DNA from: Streptomyces sp. NBC_01198
Lineage (GTDB): Bacteria > Actinomycetota > Actinomycetes > Streptomycetales > Streptomycetaceae
Assembly (NCBI RefSeq): GCF_036010485.1
Contig: NZ_CP108568.1
Coordinates: 6,556,001 to 6,620,000, forward strand
Direction: 5' to 3'
DNA length: 64,000 nt
Shown: positions 16,838 through 29,537 of the stretch, piece after piece
How positions within the stretch are numbered: the first letter of the stretch is position 1
How the letters are laid out: each line of letters starts with the position of its first letter
Notes under the pieces: model-generated
Seen by the model: the letters and a program-made list of their open reading frames with translations, nothing else
Told to the model about the DNA's origin: nothing
Database searches by the model: none
Translations under genes and position numbers: made by a program

Positions 16838-18448
16838 TCAGTCGCGTTCGGCGAGCAGCCGCTCGACCTCCGCGCGTATCTCGGGGGTGTCCAGGCCGCG
16901 GATCGTCAGCGTCGTACGCCGCCGCAGCACGTCGTCGGCGTTCTGCGCCCACTCGTGGTCCCTGGCGTAGACGACCTGGGCCCATATCTCCGGCGCGTCC
17001 GGGTGGATACGCCGGGCCAGCGCCGGGTTCTCCGCGGCGAGCCGGACGATGTCGAAGGACAGCGAGCCGTAGTGGCCGGCCAGGTGCCTGGCGGTGTCGG
17101 GCGACATCTGCGGCCCCGGGACGCCGCCGTCGGCCTGGAGGCGGTGCGCGACCGCGTCCTGGCTGGCGAAACCGGGCAGCGGCGCCCGGCGCGGCAGCGA
17201 GGACATCGGCTCCATGTCGTCGGCCAGCGGCCGCCCCGGCAGGGTGGCCAGCTTGTCCATCACCATCCGGCCGATGTGCCGGAAGGTCGTCCACTTGCCG
17301 CCCGCGACCGACAGCATCCCGCCGCGGCCCTCGGTGACCACCGTCTCCCGCTTGGCCTTGGCGGTGTCGCCCGGGCCGCCGGGCAGCACCCGCAGCCCGG
17401 CGAAGGCGTAGGTGATCAGGTCCCGGGACAGCTGCTGGTCGCGGACCGACAGGGCGGCCTCGTGCAGGATCTGGTCGGTGTCCGCCTCGGTGACCCGCAG
17501 GTCGGCCGGGTCGCCCTCGTAGACCTCGTCGGTGGTGCCGAGCAGCAGCATGTCCTCCCACGGCAGGGCGAAGGTGATGCGGTACTTGTCGATCGGGGTG
17601 GCCAGTGCCGCCCCCCAGGGCGCCGTCCGCCGCAGCACCAGGTGGGCGCCCTTGGACAGCCGGATCGACGGGTCGGCCGCCGGGTCCTCCATCCGCCGCA
17701 GGGTGTCCACCCACGGCCCGGTGGCGTTGAGCACCAGCCGCGCGTCCACCCCGAAGGCGGTGCCGTCGATCCGGTCGCGCAGGTCGGCGCCGGTGACCCG
17801 GCCGCGGGTGAACCGCAGCCCGGTGACCTCGGCGTGGTTGAGCACGGTCGCGCCGGCGTCCGCCGCGGCCCTGACGGTCATCAGGGCCATCCGGGCGTCG
17901 TTCATCTGCCCGTCCTCGTAGACCGCGACCGCGCGGAGGTTGTCGGTACGCAGCTCGGGCACGTCACGTGCGGCCCTGGCCGGGCTGATCACATGCCCGA
18001 CGCCGTCCTTGAAGGCGGACAGCGCCGAGTAGGCGAAGACGCCCGCGCCGAGCTTGGCGGCACCGTGCGGGCCGCCCTTGTAGACCGGCAGGTAGAAGGT
18101 CAGCGGGTTGGACAGGTGCGGCGCGACGTCCCGCGAGACGGCGCGCCGTTCCAGGTGGTTCTCGGCGACCAGCCGCACCGCGCCGGTCTGCAGGTAGCGC
18201 AGGCCGCCGTGCAGCAGCTTGGAGGACGCCGAGGAGGTGGCGCCGGCGAAGTCGCCGGCGTCCACCATCGCGACCCGCAGACCCGACTGCGCGGCGTGCC
18301 AGGCGGTCGTGATGCCCAGGATGCCGCCGCCGATGACCAGCAGGTCGTATGTGGTCCGGCCGAGCAGCTCGCGGGCCTCGGCCCGCCCGGGGTTCGCGCC
18401 GGCAGTCGGTCGCGTCCCCGGTGCGGGGGCGCTCTGCGGGGTGGTCAT
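16838..18448 (-). CDS. glpD: FAD-dependent glycerol-3-phosphate dehydrogenase/oxidase
   Basis: Oxidises sn-glycerol 3-phosphate to dihydroxyacetone phosphate, passing electrons to the respiratory chain. A 536 aa DAO-family flavoprotein: the dinucleotide-binding VIGGGILGITTAWHAA (about residues 37-53), SSASSKLLHGGLRYLQTG, and the C-terminal DAO_C domain (from about 400) are present. It begins 6 nt after the glpK stop, so it is the last gene of the glpF-glpK-glpD operon. The N-terminal 25 residues are Pro/Ala-rich and precede the flavin domain. Confidence 0.96.
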   Translation of the reverse strand: MTTPQSAPAPGTRPTAGANPGRAEARELLGRTTYDLLVIGGGILGITTAWHAAQSGLRVAMVDAGDFAGATSSASSKLLHGGLRYLQTGAVRLVAENHLERRAVSRDVAPHLSNPLTFYLPVYKGGPHGAAKLGAGVFAYSALSAFKDGVGHVISPARAARDVPELRTDNLRAVAVYEDGQMNDARMALMTVRAAADAGATVLNHAEVTGLRFTRGRVTGADLRDRIDGTAFGVDARLVLNATGPWVDTLRRMEDPAADPSIRLSKGAHLVLRRTAPWGAALATPIDKYRITFALPWEDMLLLGTTDEVYEGDPADLRVTEADTDQILHEAALSVRDQQLSRDLITYAFAGLRVLPGGPGDTAKAKRETVVTEGRGGMLSVAGGKWTTFRHIGRMVMDKLATLPGRPLADDMEPMSSLPRRAPLPGFASQDAVAHRLQADGGVPGPQMSPDTARHLAGHYGSLSFDIVRLAAENPALARRIHPDAPEIWAQVVYARDHEWAQNADDVLRRRTTLTIRGLDTPEIRAEVERLLAERD

Positions 18449-18454
18449 CGTTCC

Positions 18455-20008
18455 TCAGTGCTCCTCTTCGATCCAGCCCATGGACGCCTGAACGGCCTTG
18501 AGCCACTGCTTGTATTCCTTGTCGCGCTCGCCCGCGTCCATCTGCGGGGTCCACTCGGCGGCCCGCTTCCAGTTCGCCCGCAGCGTCTCGGTGTCCGGCC
18601 AGAAGCCGATCGCGAGGCCGGCCGCGTAGGCCGCGCCCAGCGCTGTGGTCTCGGCGACCATCGGGCGCACCACCGGCACGTCCAGGAAGTCCGAGAGGGT
18701 CTGCATGAGCAGGTTGTTGGAGGTCATGCCGCCGTCGACCTTGAGGGTGGTGACCTCGGTGTTGGAGTCCTTGAACATCGCGTCGGCGATCTCCCTGGTC
18801 TGCCAGGCGGTCGCCTCCAGCACGGCCCTGGCGATGTGCGCCTTGGTCACGTACCGGGTCAGGCCGGCGATCACCCCGCGCGCGTCGGAGCGCCAGTGGG
18901 GTGCGAACAGGCCGGAGAAGGCCGGTACGAAGTAGGCGCCGCCGTTGTCCTCCACCGAGGAGGCCAGCGTCTCGATCTCCGGCGCGGTGCCGATCAGGCC
19001 CATCTGGTCGCGCATCCACTGGACGAGCGAGCCGGTGACGGCGATGGAGCCTTCGAGGGCGTAGACCGGCTTGGCGTCGCCGATCCGGTAGCCGACGGTG
19101 GTGATCAGGCCGGCGTAGGAGTTCACCGGGGTCTCACCGGTGTTCATCAGCATGAACGTGCCGGTGCCGTACGTGGACTTCGCCTCGCCCACCGAGAAGC
19201 AGCACTGGCCGAACAGCGCGGCCTGCTGGTCGCCGAGCGCGGAGGCGACGGGCACGCCGCTGAGGCCGCCGACGTCGGTGGTGCCGTAGACCTCGGAGGA
19301 CGACCTGATCTCCGGCAGCACGGCCATCGGGACGCCGATCGACTCGCAGATCTTCGCGTCCCACTGGAGCTTCTTGAGGTCCATCAGGAGGGTCCGGGAG
19401 GCGTTGGTGACGTCGGTGACGTGCTTGCCGCCGTTGACCCCGCCGGTGAGGTTCCAGATCACCCAGGAGTCCATGGTGCCGAACAGGATGTCGCCGGCTT
19501 CCGCGCGCGCCTGCAGCCCGTCGACGTTGTCGAGCAGCCAGCGGATCTTCGGGCCGGCGAAGTACGACGCGAGCGGCAGGCCGGTCTGCCGCCGGAAGCG
19601 GTCCTGGCCGACGTTGCGGCCCAGCTCCCGGCACAGCGCGTCGGTGCGGGTGTCCTGCCAGACCAGCGCGTGGTACACCGGCTCGCCGGTGTTCTTGTCC
19701 CACAGCATCGTGGTCTCGCGCTGGTTGGTGATGCCGATGGCCTTGACGTCGGCGGGGGTGAAGCCGGCGATGTCCTGGCCGGCCTTGCTGATGGCGCCGG
19801 CGACCACCTCCTGGACGTTCGTCCAGATCTCGGCCGCGTCGTGCTCCACCCAGCCGGGCTTGGGGAAGATCTGCTCGTGCTCCTTCTGGTCGACGGCCAC
19901 GATCCGGCCGTCGCGGTCGAAGATGATGCAGCGGCTCGATGTGGTGCCCTGGTCGATCGCCGCGATGAACGGTCCGGTGCCGTGGCTGCTGGTGGGCGTG
20001 TCGGTCAT
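18455..20008 (-). CDS. glpK: glycerol kinase
   Basis: Phosphorylates glycerol to sn-glycerol 3-phosphate. A 517 aa FGGY-family kinase with the ATP-binding [16 protein letters not shown] (residues about 15-30), [23 protein letters not shown] and the C-terminal [16 protein letters not shown] set the start at ATG 20008, which has GAGGAG about 6 nt upstream; the frame is open much further but those residues do not resemble the family. It sits 62 bp after glpF and 6 bp before glpD. This is the kinase of the gyl operon of streptomycetes. Confidence 0.97.
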   Translation of the reverse strand: MTDTPTSSHGTGPFIAAIDQGTTSSRCIIFDRDGRIVAVDQKEHEQIFPKPGWVEHDAAEIWTNVQEVVAGAISKAGQDIAGFTPADVKAIGITNQRETTMLWDKNTGEPVYHALVWQDTRTDALCRELGRNVGQDRFRRQTGLPLASYFAGPKIRWLLDNVDGLQARAEAGDILFGTMDSWVIWNLTGGVNGGKHVTDVTNASRTLLMDLKKLQWDAKICESIGVPMAVLPEIRSSSEVYGTTDVGGLSGVPVASALGDQQAALFGQCCFSVGEAKSTYGTGTFMLMNTGETPVNSYAGLITTVGYRIGDAKPVYALEGSIAVTGSLVQWMRDQMGLIGTAPEIETLASSVEDNGGAYFVPAFSGLFAPHWRSDARGVIAGLTRYVTKAHIARAVLEATAWQTREIADAMFKDSNTEVTTLKVDGGMTSNNLLMQTLSDFLDVPVVRPMVAETTALGAAYAAGLAIGFWPDTETLRANWKRAAEWTPQMDAGERDKEYKQWLKAVQASMGWIEEEH

Positions 20009-20070
20009 GGTGTGCTCCTCGTCGGGTCTGCGCTCGGTGGTCCGGGTGACGACAGTGGTCCCGTACGGCT

Positions 20071-20859
20071 CTATGTGAACGCGAGCCGGTACAGTCCGCC
20101 CGCTATAGCGGCGCCCGCCAGCGGGCCGACCACCGGGATCCAGGCGTAGCCCCAGTCGGAGCCGCCCTTGTTCGGCAGCGGCAGGAGGCTGTGCACGATC
20201 CGCGGTCCGAGATCCCGGAACGGATTGATCGCGTAGCCGGTGGGCCCTCCGAGTGACAGACCCAGTCCGACCACGATCAGCGCGGTGAGCAGGATGCCCA
20301 TTCCATTCTCCGCCAGACCGTCGGTCATGCCCTGCGTAAGGATGAACAGCACCAGCACCGCGGTGGCGATCGCCTCGGTGAGCAGGTTCTGCAGTGGGTT
20401 GCGGATTTCCGGGCCGGTGGCGAAGACGCCGAGCACCGGGCCGCCGGGCTGGGCCCGGTTCCCGGTGGTGGGCCCCGCGGGATCGCCCTCCAGGCCCTCG
20501 GTGACCTCGGGGTCGGTCAGATGGGCCTGGAACTGGCCCAGGTAGGCCACCCAGACCAGAAAAGCGCCGATCAGTGCGCCGATCAGCTGACCGAGCAGGT
20601 AGTAGGGCACCTTCGACCACTCCCCGGTCTTGATCGCGATGCCCAGGGTGACCGCGGGGTTCAGGTGCCCGCCGGAGTAGCCGTTTGCTATGTAGGCGCC
20701 GCCCAGGACGCCGAATCCCCAGCCGAAGGTGATCGCCAGCCAACCGGCGCCCCTGGCCTTGGACCGTCTGAGTGTCACGGCGGCGCAGACGCCGCCGCCC
20801 AGCAGGATGAGGACGGCGGTTCCGAAGATCTCGCCGATGAGGATATGACCGTTGGACAC
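20071..20859 (-). CDS. glpF: glycerol facilitator, MIP/aquaporin family
   Basis: A 262 aa channel with six membrane segments and two half-helices. The first signature is the standard HLNPAVTLG. The second reads [11 protein letters not shown], with Phe in place of the usual Ala of NPA; the following Arg and Asp of the aquaglyceroporin filter are intact. A GTG start at 20859 has AAGGGAG 6 nt upstream. First gene of the glycerol operon, followed by glpK after 62 bp. A palindromic operator candidate lies about 30 bp upstream. Confidence 0.95.
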   Translation of the reverse strand: MSNGHILIGEIFGTAVLILLGGGVCAAVTLRRSKARGAGWLAITFGWGFGVLGGAYIANGYSGGHLNPAVTLGIAIKTGEWSKVPYYLLGQLIGALIGAFLVWVAYLGQFQAHLTDPEVTEGLEGDPAGPTTGNRAQPGGPVLGVFATGPEIRNPLQNLLTEAIATAVLVLFILTQGMTDGLAENGMGILLTALIVVGLGLSLGGPTGYAINPFRDLGPRIVHSLLPLPNKGGSDWGYAWIPVVGPLAGAAIAGGLYRLAFT

Positions 20860-20890
20860 AGCGACTCCCTTGTCACAATCCGTCCGGTGT

Positions 20891-20903
20891 TCGACATTGT
20901 CGA
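20891..20903. promoter_or_regulatory. candidate GylR operator at the glpF promoter
   Basis: TCGACATTGTCGA is a perfect 6 bp inverted repeat around one central base, 32 bp upstream of the glpF start. Nearly the same palindrome occurs at 21856-21868 before the IclR gene, and nowhere else that I noticed. Confidence 0.65.
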
Positions 20904-21039
20904 TCGCAGGACGAGAGTTTTCTCCCCTTGGTTGTGCAGGTCAAGAGGGATGTGACGGAGAACTCGATGAACACGCGCGGACGCGGGGCCGGCCCGCCCG
21001 AGCAGGACCGGACGACCGGCCGGATGGGTCCGGCAGCCG

Positions 21040-21804
21040 CTAGAAGCGCCCGGCGCCCAGATCGCGGGAGACCGCGCGGGCGCAGTCGCGTACCGCCGCC
21101 ACCAGGCGGGCCCGGATGCCGTCGGCGTCGCAGACCCGCTCCACCGCGCCGGTGACGCCCACCGCGCCCACCGGCATCCGCCGCCGGTCGTAGACGGGCG
21201 CGGCCACCGAGGCCACGCCGTCCCAGGTCTCCTCCAGGTCCGAGCCCCAGCCGCGCGCCCGGGTCAGGTCGAGCACCGACTCGAACTCCTCGGTGCCGGT
21301 CACCGTACGGGCGGTGAGCGCCGCCAGCTCGCCCTCGGCGACCTCGTTGTGCGCCACCGGGTCGAAGGCGGAGAGCACCTTGCCGAGCGCGGTGCTGTGC
21401 AGCGGCTGCATGGCCCCGACCTCAAGCACCTGCCGGCCGTCGTCGGGCCGGAAGACGTGGTGAACGATTAGCACCCCGTGCTGGTGCAGCACCCCCAGAT
21501 ACGCCGCCTCGCCGCTGGACCTGGCCAGGTCGTCGGTCCACACCAGCGCCCGGGCCCGCAGCTCGTGGACGTCCAGGTAGCTGTTGCCCAGCCGCAGCAG
21601 CTCCGCGCCCAGCTGGTACTTGCCCGACACCGGCTCCTGCTCCACGAAGCCCTCCTGCTGCAGGGTGCGCAGGATGCCGTGCGTGGTGCCCTTGGCCAGC
21701 CCCAGCGAGGAGGCCACGTCCGACAGGCCCAGCCGCCGCTCGCCCCCGGCCAGCAGTCGGAGAACTGCGGCCGCGCGCTCCAGTGACTGGATCGAACCGG
21801 GCAT
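21040..21804 (-). CDS. gylR: IclR family regulator of the glycerol operon
   Basis: A 254 aa IclR regulator. Residues about 5-65 form the winged helix (LERAAAVLRLLAGGERRLGLS, then GLAKGTTHGILRTLQQEG), followed by the IclR effector domain with LHSTALGKVLSAF and GVTGAVERV. ATG 21804 has GGAGTG nine nucleotides upstream. It is upstream of, and codirectional with, glpF-glpK-glpD (180 bp gap), the arrangement of gylR in S. coelicolor, where it represses the glycerol operon and itself; induction by glycerol 3-phosphate is established for that system. A near-copy of the glpF palindrome precedes it. Confidence 0.92.
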   Translation of the reverse strand: MPGSIQSLERAAAVLRLLAGGERRLGLSDVASSLGLAKGTTHGILRTLQQEGFVEQEPVSGKYQLGAELLRLGNSYLDVHELRARALVWTDDLARSSGEAAYLGVLHQHGVLIVHHVFRPDDGRQVLEVGAMQPLHSTALGKVLSAFDPVAHNEVAEGELAALTARTVTGTEEFESVLDLTRARGWGSDLEETWDGVASVAAPVYDRRRMPVGAVGVTGAVERVCDADGIRARLVAAVRDCARAVSRDLGAGRF

Positions 21805-21855
21805 CGCGTGCACTCCAGGGCGGAAATCGGTGGAAATCGGGGAAACGACGGTCGG

Positions 21856-21868
21856 TCGGCATTGTCGA
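21856..21868. promoter_or_regulatory. candidate GylR autoregulatory operator
   Basis: TCGGCATTGTCGA differs at one base from the perfect palindrome at 20891-20903 and lies 52 bp upstream of the gylR start, within the region divergent to metH. Confidence 0.6.
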
Positions 21869-22028
21869 CCCTCATCATCGCAGAGATGAGTGTCGCACCA
21901 CCCGTCCGCCCCTCGGAATGCCTTCGAGTCGTGGCACCCTCGCCGGTTACTCTGACGTGGTGCGCGTTCCACCCTCTGTGGGCGGGCGGCGCATAGCCGA
22001 CAGCCGTCGCATCCCAGGGAGCAGTTCC

Positions 22029-25547
<3,519 letters not shown>

Positions 25548-25668
25548 GCGCCCGCGGGAGGCGGCGGCACCCCGTCCGGTGCCGGGACGTCACCGGGGCT
25601 TCGTGCGCCCGTGGCATGCCCGTCAGGCGCGCCTCGGCGGGGCCACGTAGAATGGTCGGTCCGGCAGG

Positions 25669-25708
25669 GGCCGGTCGCCTTCCCGTTCGCGGGACGCGGC
25701 GACCGGCC
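25669..25708 (+). ncRNA. structured leader or short RNA hairpin between metH and the HAD gene
   Basis: Bases 25669-25679 and 25698-25708 are exact complements (11 bp), and the loop contains a nested TCCCG-TTCG-CGGGA hairpin. TTTGTGT follows, so this could be an intrinsic terminator. A TAGAAT hexamer at 25648-25653 could start an RNA of roughly 50 nt, but no convincing -35 is visible. Either metH terminator, leader attenuator for the HAD gene, or small RNA. Confidence 0.5.
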
Positions 25709-25782
25709 TTTGTGTCCCCCAGGAAAGGGCGCGTCGGCACCCCTCCGGCGCCCGGTCAGCACCTCGGCCGAGGAGTGAGCCT

Positions 25783-26499
25783 ATGACCAGCAGCACCCCC
25801 GTCGTCGACACCCGTCCGGCGCAGGGCCGCGGCCTGCAGGCGGTCCTGCTGGACATGGACGGCACCCTGGTGGACACCGAGGGCATCTGGTGGGCGGCGG
25901 AGACCGGCGTCTTCGCCGACCTCGGGCACGCGCTGGACGAGGTGCACCGGGAGGTCGTGGTGGGCGGGCCGATGGCCCGCAGCGTCGGCCACCTCATGGA
26001 GGTGACCGGCACCACGGCGACGCTGGCGGAGCTGATGGTCGCGATCGACACCCGCTTCGAGGAGCTGATCGCCCTCGGTGCCCCGCTGATGCCGGGGGCC
26101 AAGCGGCTGCTGGCCGAGCTGGCGGCGCACGGGGTGCCCACGGCGCTGGTGTCGGCCTCGCACCGGCGCACGATCGATGTGATGCTGCGCTCGCTGGGCG
26201 CCGAGAACTTCGCCTTCACCCTCGCGGGTGACGAGATCGCCCGCACCAAGCCGTACCCGGACCCGTACCTGACCGCCGCGGCCCGGCTGGGCGCCGACCC
26301 GGCGGCCTGCGTGGTGGTGGAGGACACACTCACCGGGGTCGCCTCGGCGGAGGCGGCCGGCTGCCAGGTGGTGGCGGTGCCGTCGGTGGTGCCGATCGCG
26401 CCGGCCCCGGGGCGTACCGTCGTCACATCGCTCGACCAGGTGAATGTCCCATTTCTGCGGTCCCTGGTCCAGCGCTCCGTGAACGTGGATCTGCACTGA
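25783..26499 (+). CDS. HAD family hydrolase (beta-phosphoglucomutase/phosphatase-like)
   Basis: A 238 aa haloacid-dehalogenase phosphatase. Motif I is LLDMDGTLVDTE (about residues 23-34), motif II the Ser in VSASHRRT, motif III Lys in ARTKPYPDP, and motif IV VVVEDTLTGV. The helical cap between motifs I and II is of the C1 type, as in phosphoglycolate phosphatases and sugar-phosphate phosphatases. Substrate not predictable. It follows metH by 235 bp with a structured hairpin between them, so cotranscription is uncertain. Family members at this position beside metH are common in streptomycetes as I recall. Confidence 0.9.
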   Translation: MTSSTPVVDTRPAQGRGLQAVLLDMDGTLVDTEGIWWAAETGVFADLGHALDEVHREVVVGGPMARSVGHLMEVTGTTATLAELMVAIDTRFEELIALGAPLMPGAKRLLAELAAHGVPTALVSASHRRTIDVMLRSLGAENFAFTLAGDEIARTKPYPDPYLTAAARLGADPAACVVVEDTLTGVASAEAAGCQVVAVPSVVPIAPAPGRTVVTSLDQVNVPFLRSLVQRSVNVDLH

Positions 26500-26814
26500 G
26501 GGTGATCTCTGAATAAATTCTCACCAAGTGGAATCCGCTGGGTGTGATGATTGTCACACGACACCCCATCGACAGCGGGTCCGGTAACTGGATGAGATTT
26601 CACTTACCGCATCTTTACCCGGGTGAAGTGTCCGGTTTGACGTACCGAGGGTCGATAGCCCACACGTCCGCATATCGGAGGTGAACGTCCTGTTACCGGT
26701 ATGTAATGTCCCCTCAATCACTCCGTGTCCCCGTGGGTCGAGGCGCCCCCGCTAATGTCCTCGACGGTCGATGCCGACTCAACCGACCGGCATGTGAGCA
26801 AGGGGATTCACTGG
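26500..26814 (+). promoter_or_regulatory. long leader of the peptide ABC operon with a perfect Crp-type site
   Basis: This 315 bp gap is markedly AT-richer than its surroundings. At 26542-26559 it contains GTGTGA-N6-TCACAC, a perfect palindrome that fits both the enterobacterial CRP consensus and the streptomycete Crp form GTG-N6-GNCAC. TTGACG occurs at 26637 but without a well-spaced -10. An AAGGGG about ten nucleotides before ATG 26815 can serve as ribosome-binding site. No gene is visible in the gap. Confidence 0.75.
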
Positions 26815-28398
26815 ATGTCACGAAACAAGCGTGTCGTCGCCGCAGCCGCCGTGGCCTTCCTGGCCATCGGCGCCTCCGCGTGCGGTGGCAAAAAGGATAA
26901 TTCGTCCGGCAGTGGCGACAGCAGCGGTGGCGGCAGCAGCAGCAAGGGCGCCGTGATCGTCGGGACCACCGACTCGGTGTCCTCGCTGGACCCCGCGGGA
27001 GCGTACGACTACGGCTCCTGGGAGATCATCGACAGCGTCTACCAGAAGGTGATGCACTTCCCGACCGGCGCCACCACGGCGGTCCCGGACGCGGCCAAGA
27101 GCTGCGACTTCACCGACCCCAAGACCTACTCCTGCGAGCTGCAGCCGGGTCTGACGTTCTCCAACGGCGACGCGCTGACGGCGACGTCGGTGAAGTTCAC
27201 CTTCGACCGGATGCTCAAGATCGCCGCCCCCAACGGCCCTTCGAGCCTGCTGGCCAACCTGGACAGCACCACGATCACCGGTGCCGACAAGGTGGTCTTC
27301 CACCTCAAGAACCCCGACTCGACCTTCCCCTCGGTGCTCGCCACCGACGCCGGCGCGATCGTCGACGAGAAGGTCTTCCCGGCCGACAAGCTGCTCGACG
27401 GCTCGAAGATCGTCGGCTCCGGCCCGTACACGCTGGACAAGTACACGGCCAAGCAGCAGGCCTCGCTCAAGGCGAGCAAGTCGTACAAGGGCACCAACAA
27501 GCTGAACAACAGCCAGGTCGTGCTGCAGTACTTCTCCGAGGCGTCCGCCCTGAAGCAGGCCGTCAAGGACGGCACCGTCACCGCGGCGTTCCGCAGCCTG
27601 TCGCCCACCGACACCCAGGACCTGAAGAAGACCTCCGGCATCCAGGTTCTCGAAGGCACCGGCACCGAGAAGCGCTACATGGTCTTCGACGCCAAGGTGA
27701 AGCCGTCCGACCAGAAGGCCGTCAGGCAGGCCGTCGCCCAGGTGATCGACCGGGCCGGCATCGCCAAGGAGGCCTACGACGACACCGTGGCCCCGCTCTA
27801 CTCGATGGTCGGCAACGGCATCGAGGGCCACACCGACGCCTTCAAGGACAAGTACGGCGCCCCCGACACCGCCAAGGCCAAGGCGCTGCTCACCGCCGCC
27901 GGCATCACCACCCCGGTGCAAATCGCATACGCCTGGACGCCGAGCCACTACGGTGCCGCGTCCGCCGACGAGGCGACCACGATCAAGCGGCAGCTGGAGG
28001 CCACCGGCCTGTTCAAGGTCACCCTCAGCTCGACCGAGTGGCAGCAGTACCAGAAGGACGAGAAGTCCGACACGTACGCCTCGTACATGATCGGCTGGTA
28101 CCCGGACCTGCCGGACCCCGACAACGACGTGGCGCCGTTCCTGACCAAGGAGCCCTTCCTGGGCACCGGCTACGTCAACCCGCAGATCCTTACCCTGCTC
28201 AGCAAGGAGCAGGGCACGGATGACAAGACCGTGCGCGACCAGGCCTTCGCCGACATCCAGAAGATCGTGGCCGAGGACGTCCCGATCATCCCGCTGTGGC
28301 AGGGCAAGCAGACCGTCGTCATCCGCGACGGTGTGACCGGCGCCGACAAGGCGCTCGACCCGACGATGTTCCGGTTCTACGAGCTCGGCAGCAAGTGA
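26815..28398 (+). CDS. peptide ABC transporter substrate-binding lipoprotein (family 5), copy A
   Basis: A 527 aa SBP_bac_5 protein with lipobox ASAC (Cys-23), a Gly/Ser-rich tether and the mature fold beginning VIVGTTDSVSSLDPAGAYD. Internal family marks include YSCELQPGLTFSNGD, LTATSVKFTFDRM, YMIGWYPDLPDPDN and the C-terminal VPIIPLWQGKQ. It heads an operon of two permeases and two ATPases and would capture oligopeptides at the membrane surface. A 17 bp hairpin lies just after its stop. ATG 26815 is preferred to upstream starts because it begins a proper signal peptide. Related to copies B and C downstream. Confidence 0.93.
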   Translation: MSRNKRVVAAAAVAFLAIGASACGGKKDNSSGSGDSSGGGSSSKGAVIVGTTDSVSSLDPAGAYDYGSWEIIDSVYQKVMHFPTGATTAVPDAAKSCDFTDPKTYSCELQPGLTFSNGDALTATSVKFTFDRMLKIAAPNGPSSLLANLDSTTITGADKVVFHLKNPDSTFPSVLATDAGAIVDEKVFPADKLLDGSKIVGSGPYTLDKYTAKQQASLKASKSYKGTNKLNNSQVVLQYFSEASALKQAVKDGTVTAAFRSLSPTDTQDLKKTSGIQVLEGTGTEKRYMVFDAKVKPSDQKAVRQAVAQVIDRAGIAKEAYDDTVAPLYSMVGNGIEGHTDAFKDKYGAPDTAKAKALLTAAGITTPVQIAYAWTPSHYGAASADEATTIKRQLEATGLFKVTLSSTEWQQYQKDEKSDTYASYMIGWYPDLPDPDNDVAPFLTKEPFLGTGYVNPQILTLLSKEQGTDDKTVRDQAFADIQKIVAEDVPIIPLWQGKQTVVIRDGVTGADKALDPTMFRFYELGSK

Positions 28399-28402
28399 CC
28401 GT

Positions 28403-28441
28403 CGGCCGGCCCGCGGGGGAGTGACCCCCGCGGGCCGGCCG
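28403..28441 (+). terminator. 17 bp hairpin after the first binding-protein gene
   Basis: Bases 28403-28419 and 28425-28441 are exact complements with a 5 nt loop (AGTGA). It starts 4 bp past the stop codon and 77 bp before the permease gene; no U-tract follows. In ABC operons such a structure usually causes partial termination or protects the binding-protein mRNA from 3' decay. Confidence 0.75.
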
Positions 28442-28517
28442 CGGCACGCGGCACCTCCCCGCGCATCCCGTCGTCCACGGTCCGGGCCGTACCGGACAGC
28501 CATCGGAAAGTCACCGC

Positions 28518-29537
28518 ATGAGCAACACGAGCAAGCAGTCGGGCTCGCTGCGGCGCTACATCCTCACCCGGATCGCGCTCGCCGTGCCCATGGTCCTGAT
28601 CCTGCTGATCCTGGTCTTCGTCATGATGCGGGTGGCACCGGGAGACCCGATCTCGGCGTCGCAGGGCGGGAAGCTGAACGCGACGGAACTCGCCGCGAGA
28701 CGGCATGCGGCGGGCTTCGACGCACCGCTCTACCAGCAGTTCTGGGACTACCTGAAGTCAGTGGTCACGCTGAACTTCGGCACCACCTTCTCGGATCGCC
28801 GCAGCGTGCGCGAGATCATCATCGAGAACGGCGGCGCCACCTTGACCCTCACCGCGGGCGCCCTGGTCTTCGCCGCGGTCATCGGCATCCCGGTCGGCCT
28901 GCTGGCCGGCCGCTACCGTGACCGCCCGGTCGACGTGGTCAGCAGGCTGGCCAGCACCATCAGTTACGCCGCCCCGGTCTTCGTCACCGCACCGCTGCTC
29001 ATGCTCGCCTTCGGCTCCACCTCGGGCCAGGCCTCACCGCTGATCCAGCTGAACGTGCCGACCCAGACCCACATCCTGATCGTGGACGCGATGCTCGACG
29101 GCGACTGGGACGCGGTCACCGACATCCTCCAGCACCTGCTGCTGCCGTCCACCGCGCTCGGCCTGCTGGTGGTCGGGGTCTTCATCCGGATGATCCGGAT
29201 CAACCTCATCCAGTCGCTGCAGGGCGACTACATCGAGGCGGCCCGCGCCCGCGGCGTCAAGGAACGCCATGTCGTCGCCCGGCACGGCTTCCGCAACGCC
29301 CTGGTGCCGGTGATCACGGTGCTCGGCCTGCAGGTCGCCATGCTGCTCGGCGGCGCGGTGCTCACCGAGAAGATCTTCAACTGGCCTGGCATCGGACGCC
29401 AGTTGATCGACTACATCAACCAGCGCGACTACGTCGCCGTCCAGGGCATCGTCACCGTCTTCGCCCTGGTCGTCGTCGTGATCAGCCTGCTGATCGACTT
29501 CGTCAACGCGCTGATCGACCCGAGGGTGCGCTACTGA
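28518..29537 (+). CDS. peptide ABC transporter permease (DppB/OppB type)
   Basis: A 339 aa membrane protein with six predicted membrane segments. The N-terminal TM is followed by the extracellular region with FVMMRVAPGDP, as in the OppB family. The binding-protein-dependent transport EAA loop is EAARARGVKERHVVARHGFRNALVP (conserved EAA-3x-G core, about residues 238-262). Its stop overlaps the first base of the next ATG, so expression with the second permease is coupled. Confidence 0.93.
   Translation: MSNTSKQSGSLRRYILTRIALAVPMVLILLILVFVMMRVAPGDPISASQGGKLNATELAARRHAAGFDAPLYQQFWDYLKSVVTLNFGTTFSDRRSVREIIIENGGATLTLTAGALVFAAVIGIPVGLLAGRYRDRPVDVVSRLASTISYAAPVFVTAPLLMLAFGSTSGQASPLIQLNVPTQTHILIVDAMLDGDWDAVTDILQHLLLPSTALGLLVVGVFIRMIRINLIQSLQGDYIEAARARGVKERHVVARHGFRNALVPVITVLGLQVAMLLGGAVLTEKIFNWPGIGRQLIDYINQRDYVAVQGIVTVFALVVVVISLLIDFVNALIDPRVRY

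Noticed and set aside
16955-20149. A very long open frame (1064 codons) on the strand opposite glpD and glpK
   Set aside because: It is a GC-bias shadow: the antisense frames of glpD and glpK are stop-free, and its translation is Arg/Gly/Val/His-rich with no domain.
21805-22028. Cobalamin riboswitch before metH
   Set aside because: No B12-box or matching stems in the short leader shared with gylR; only a minor 6 bp hairpin near 21871-21890.
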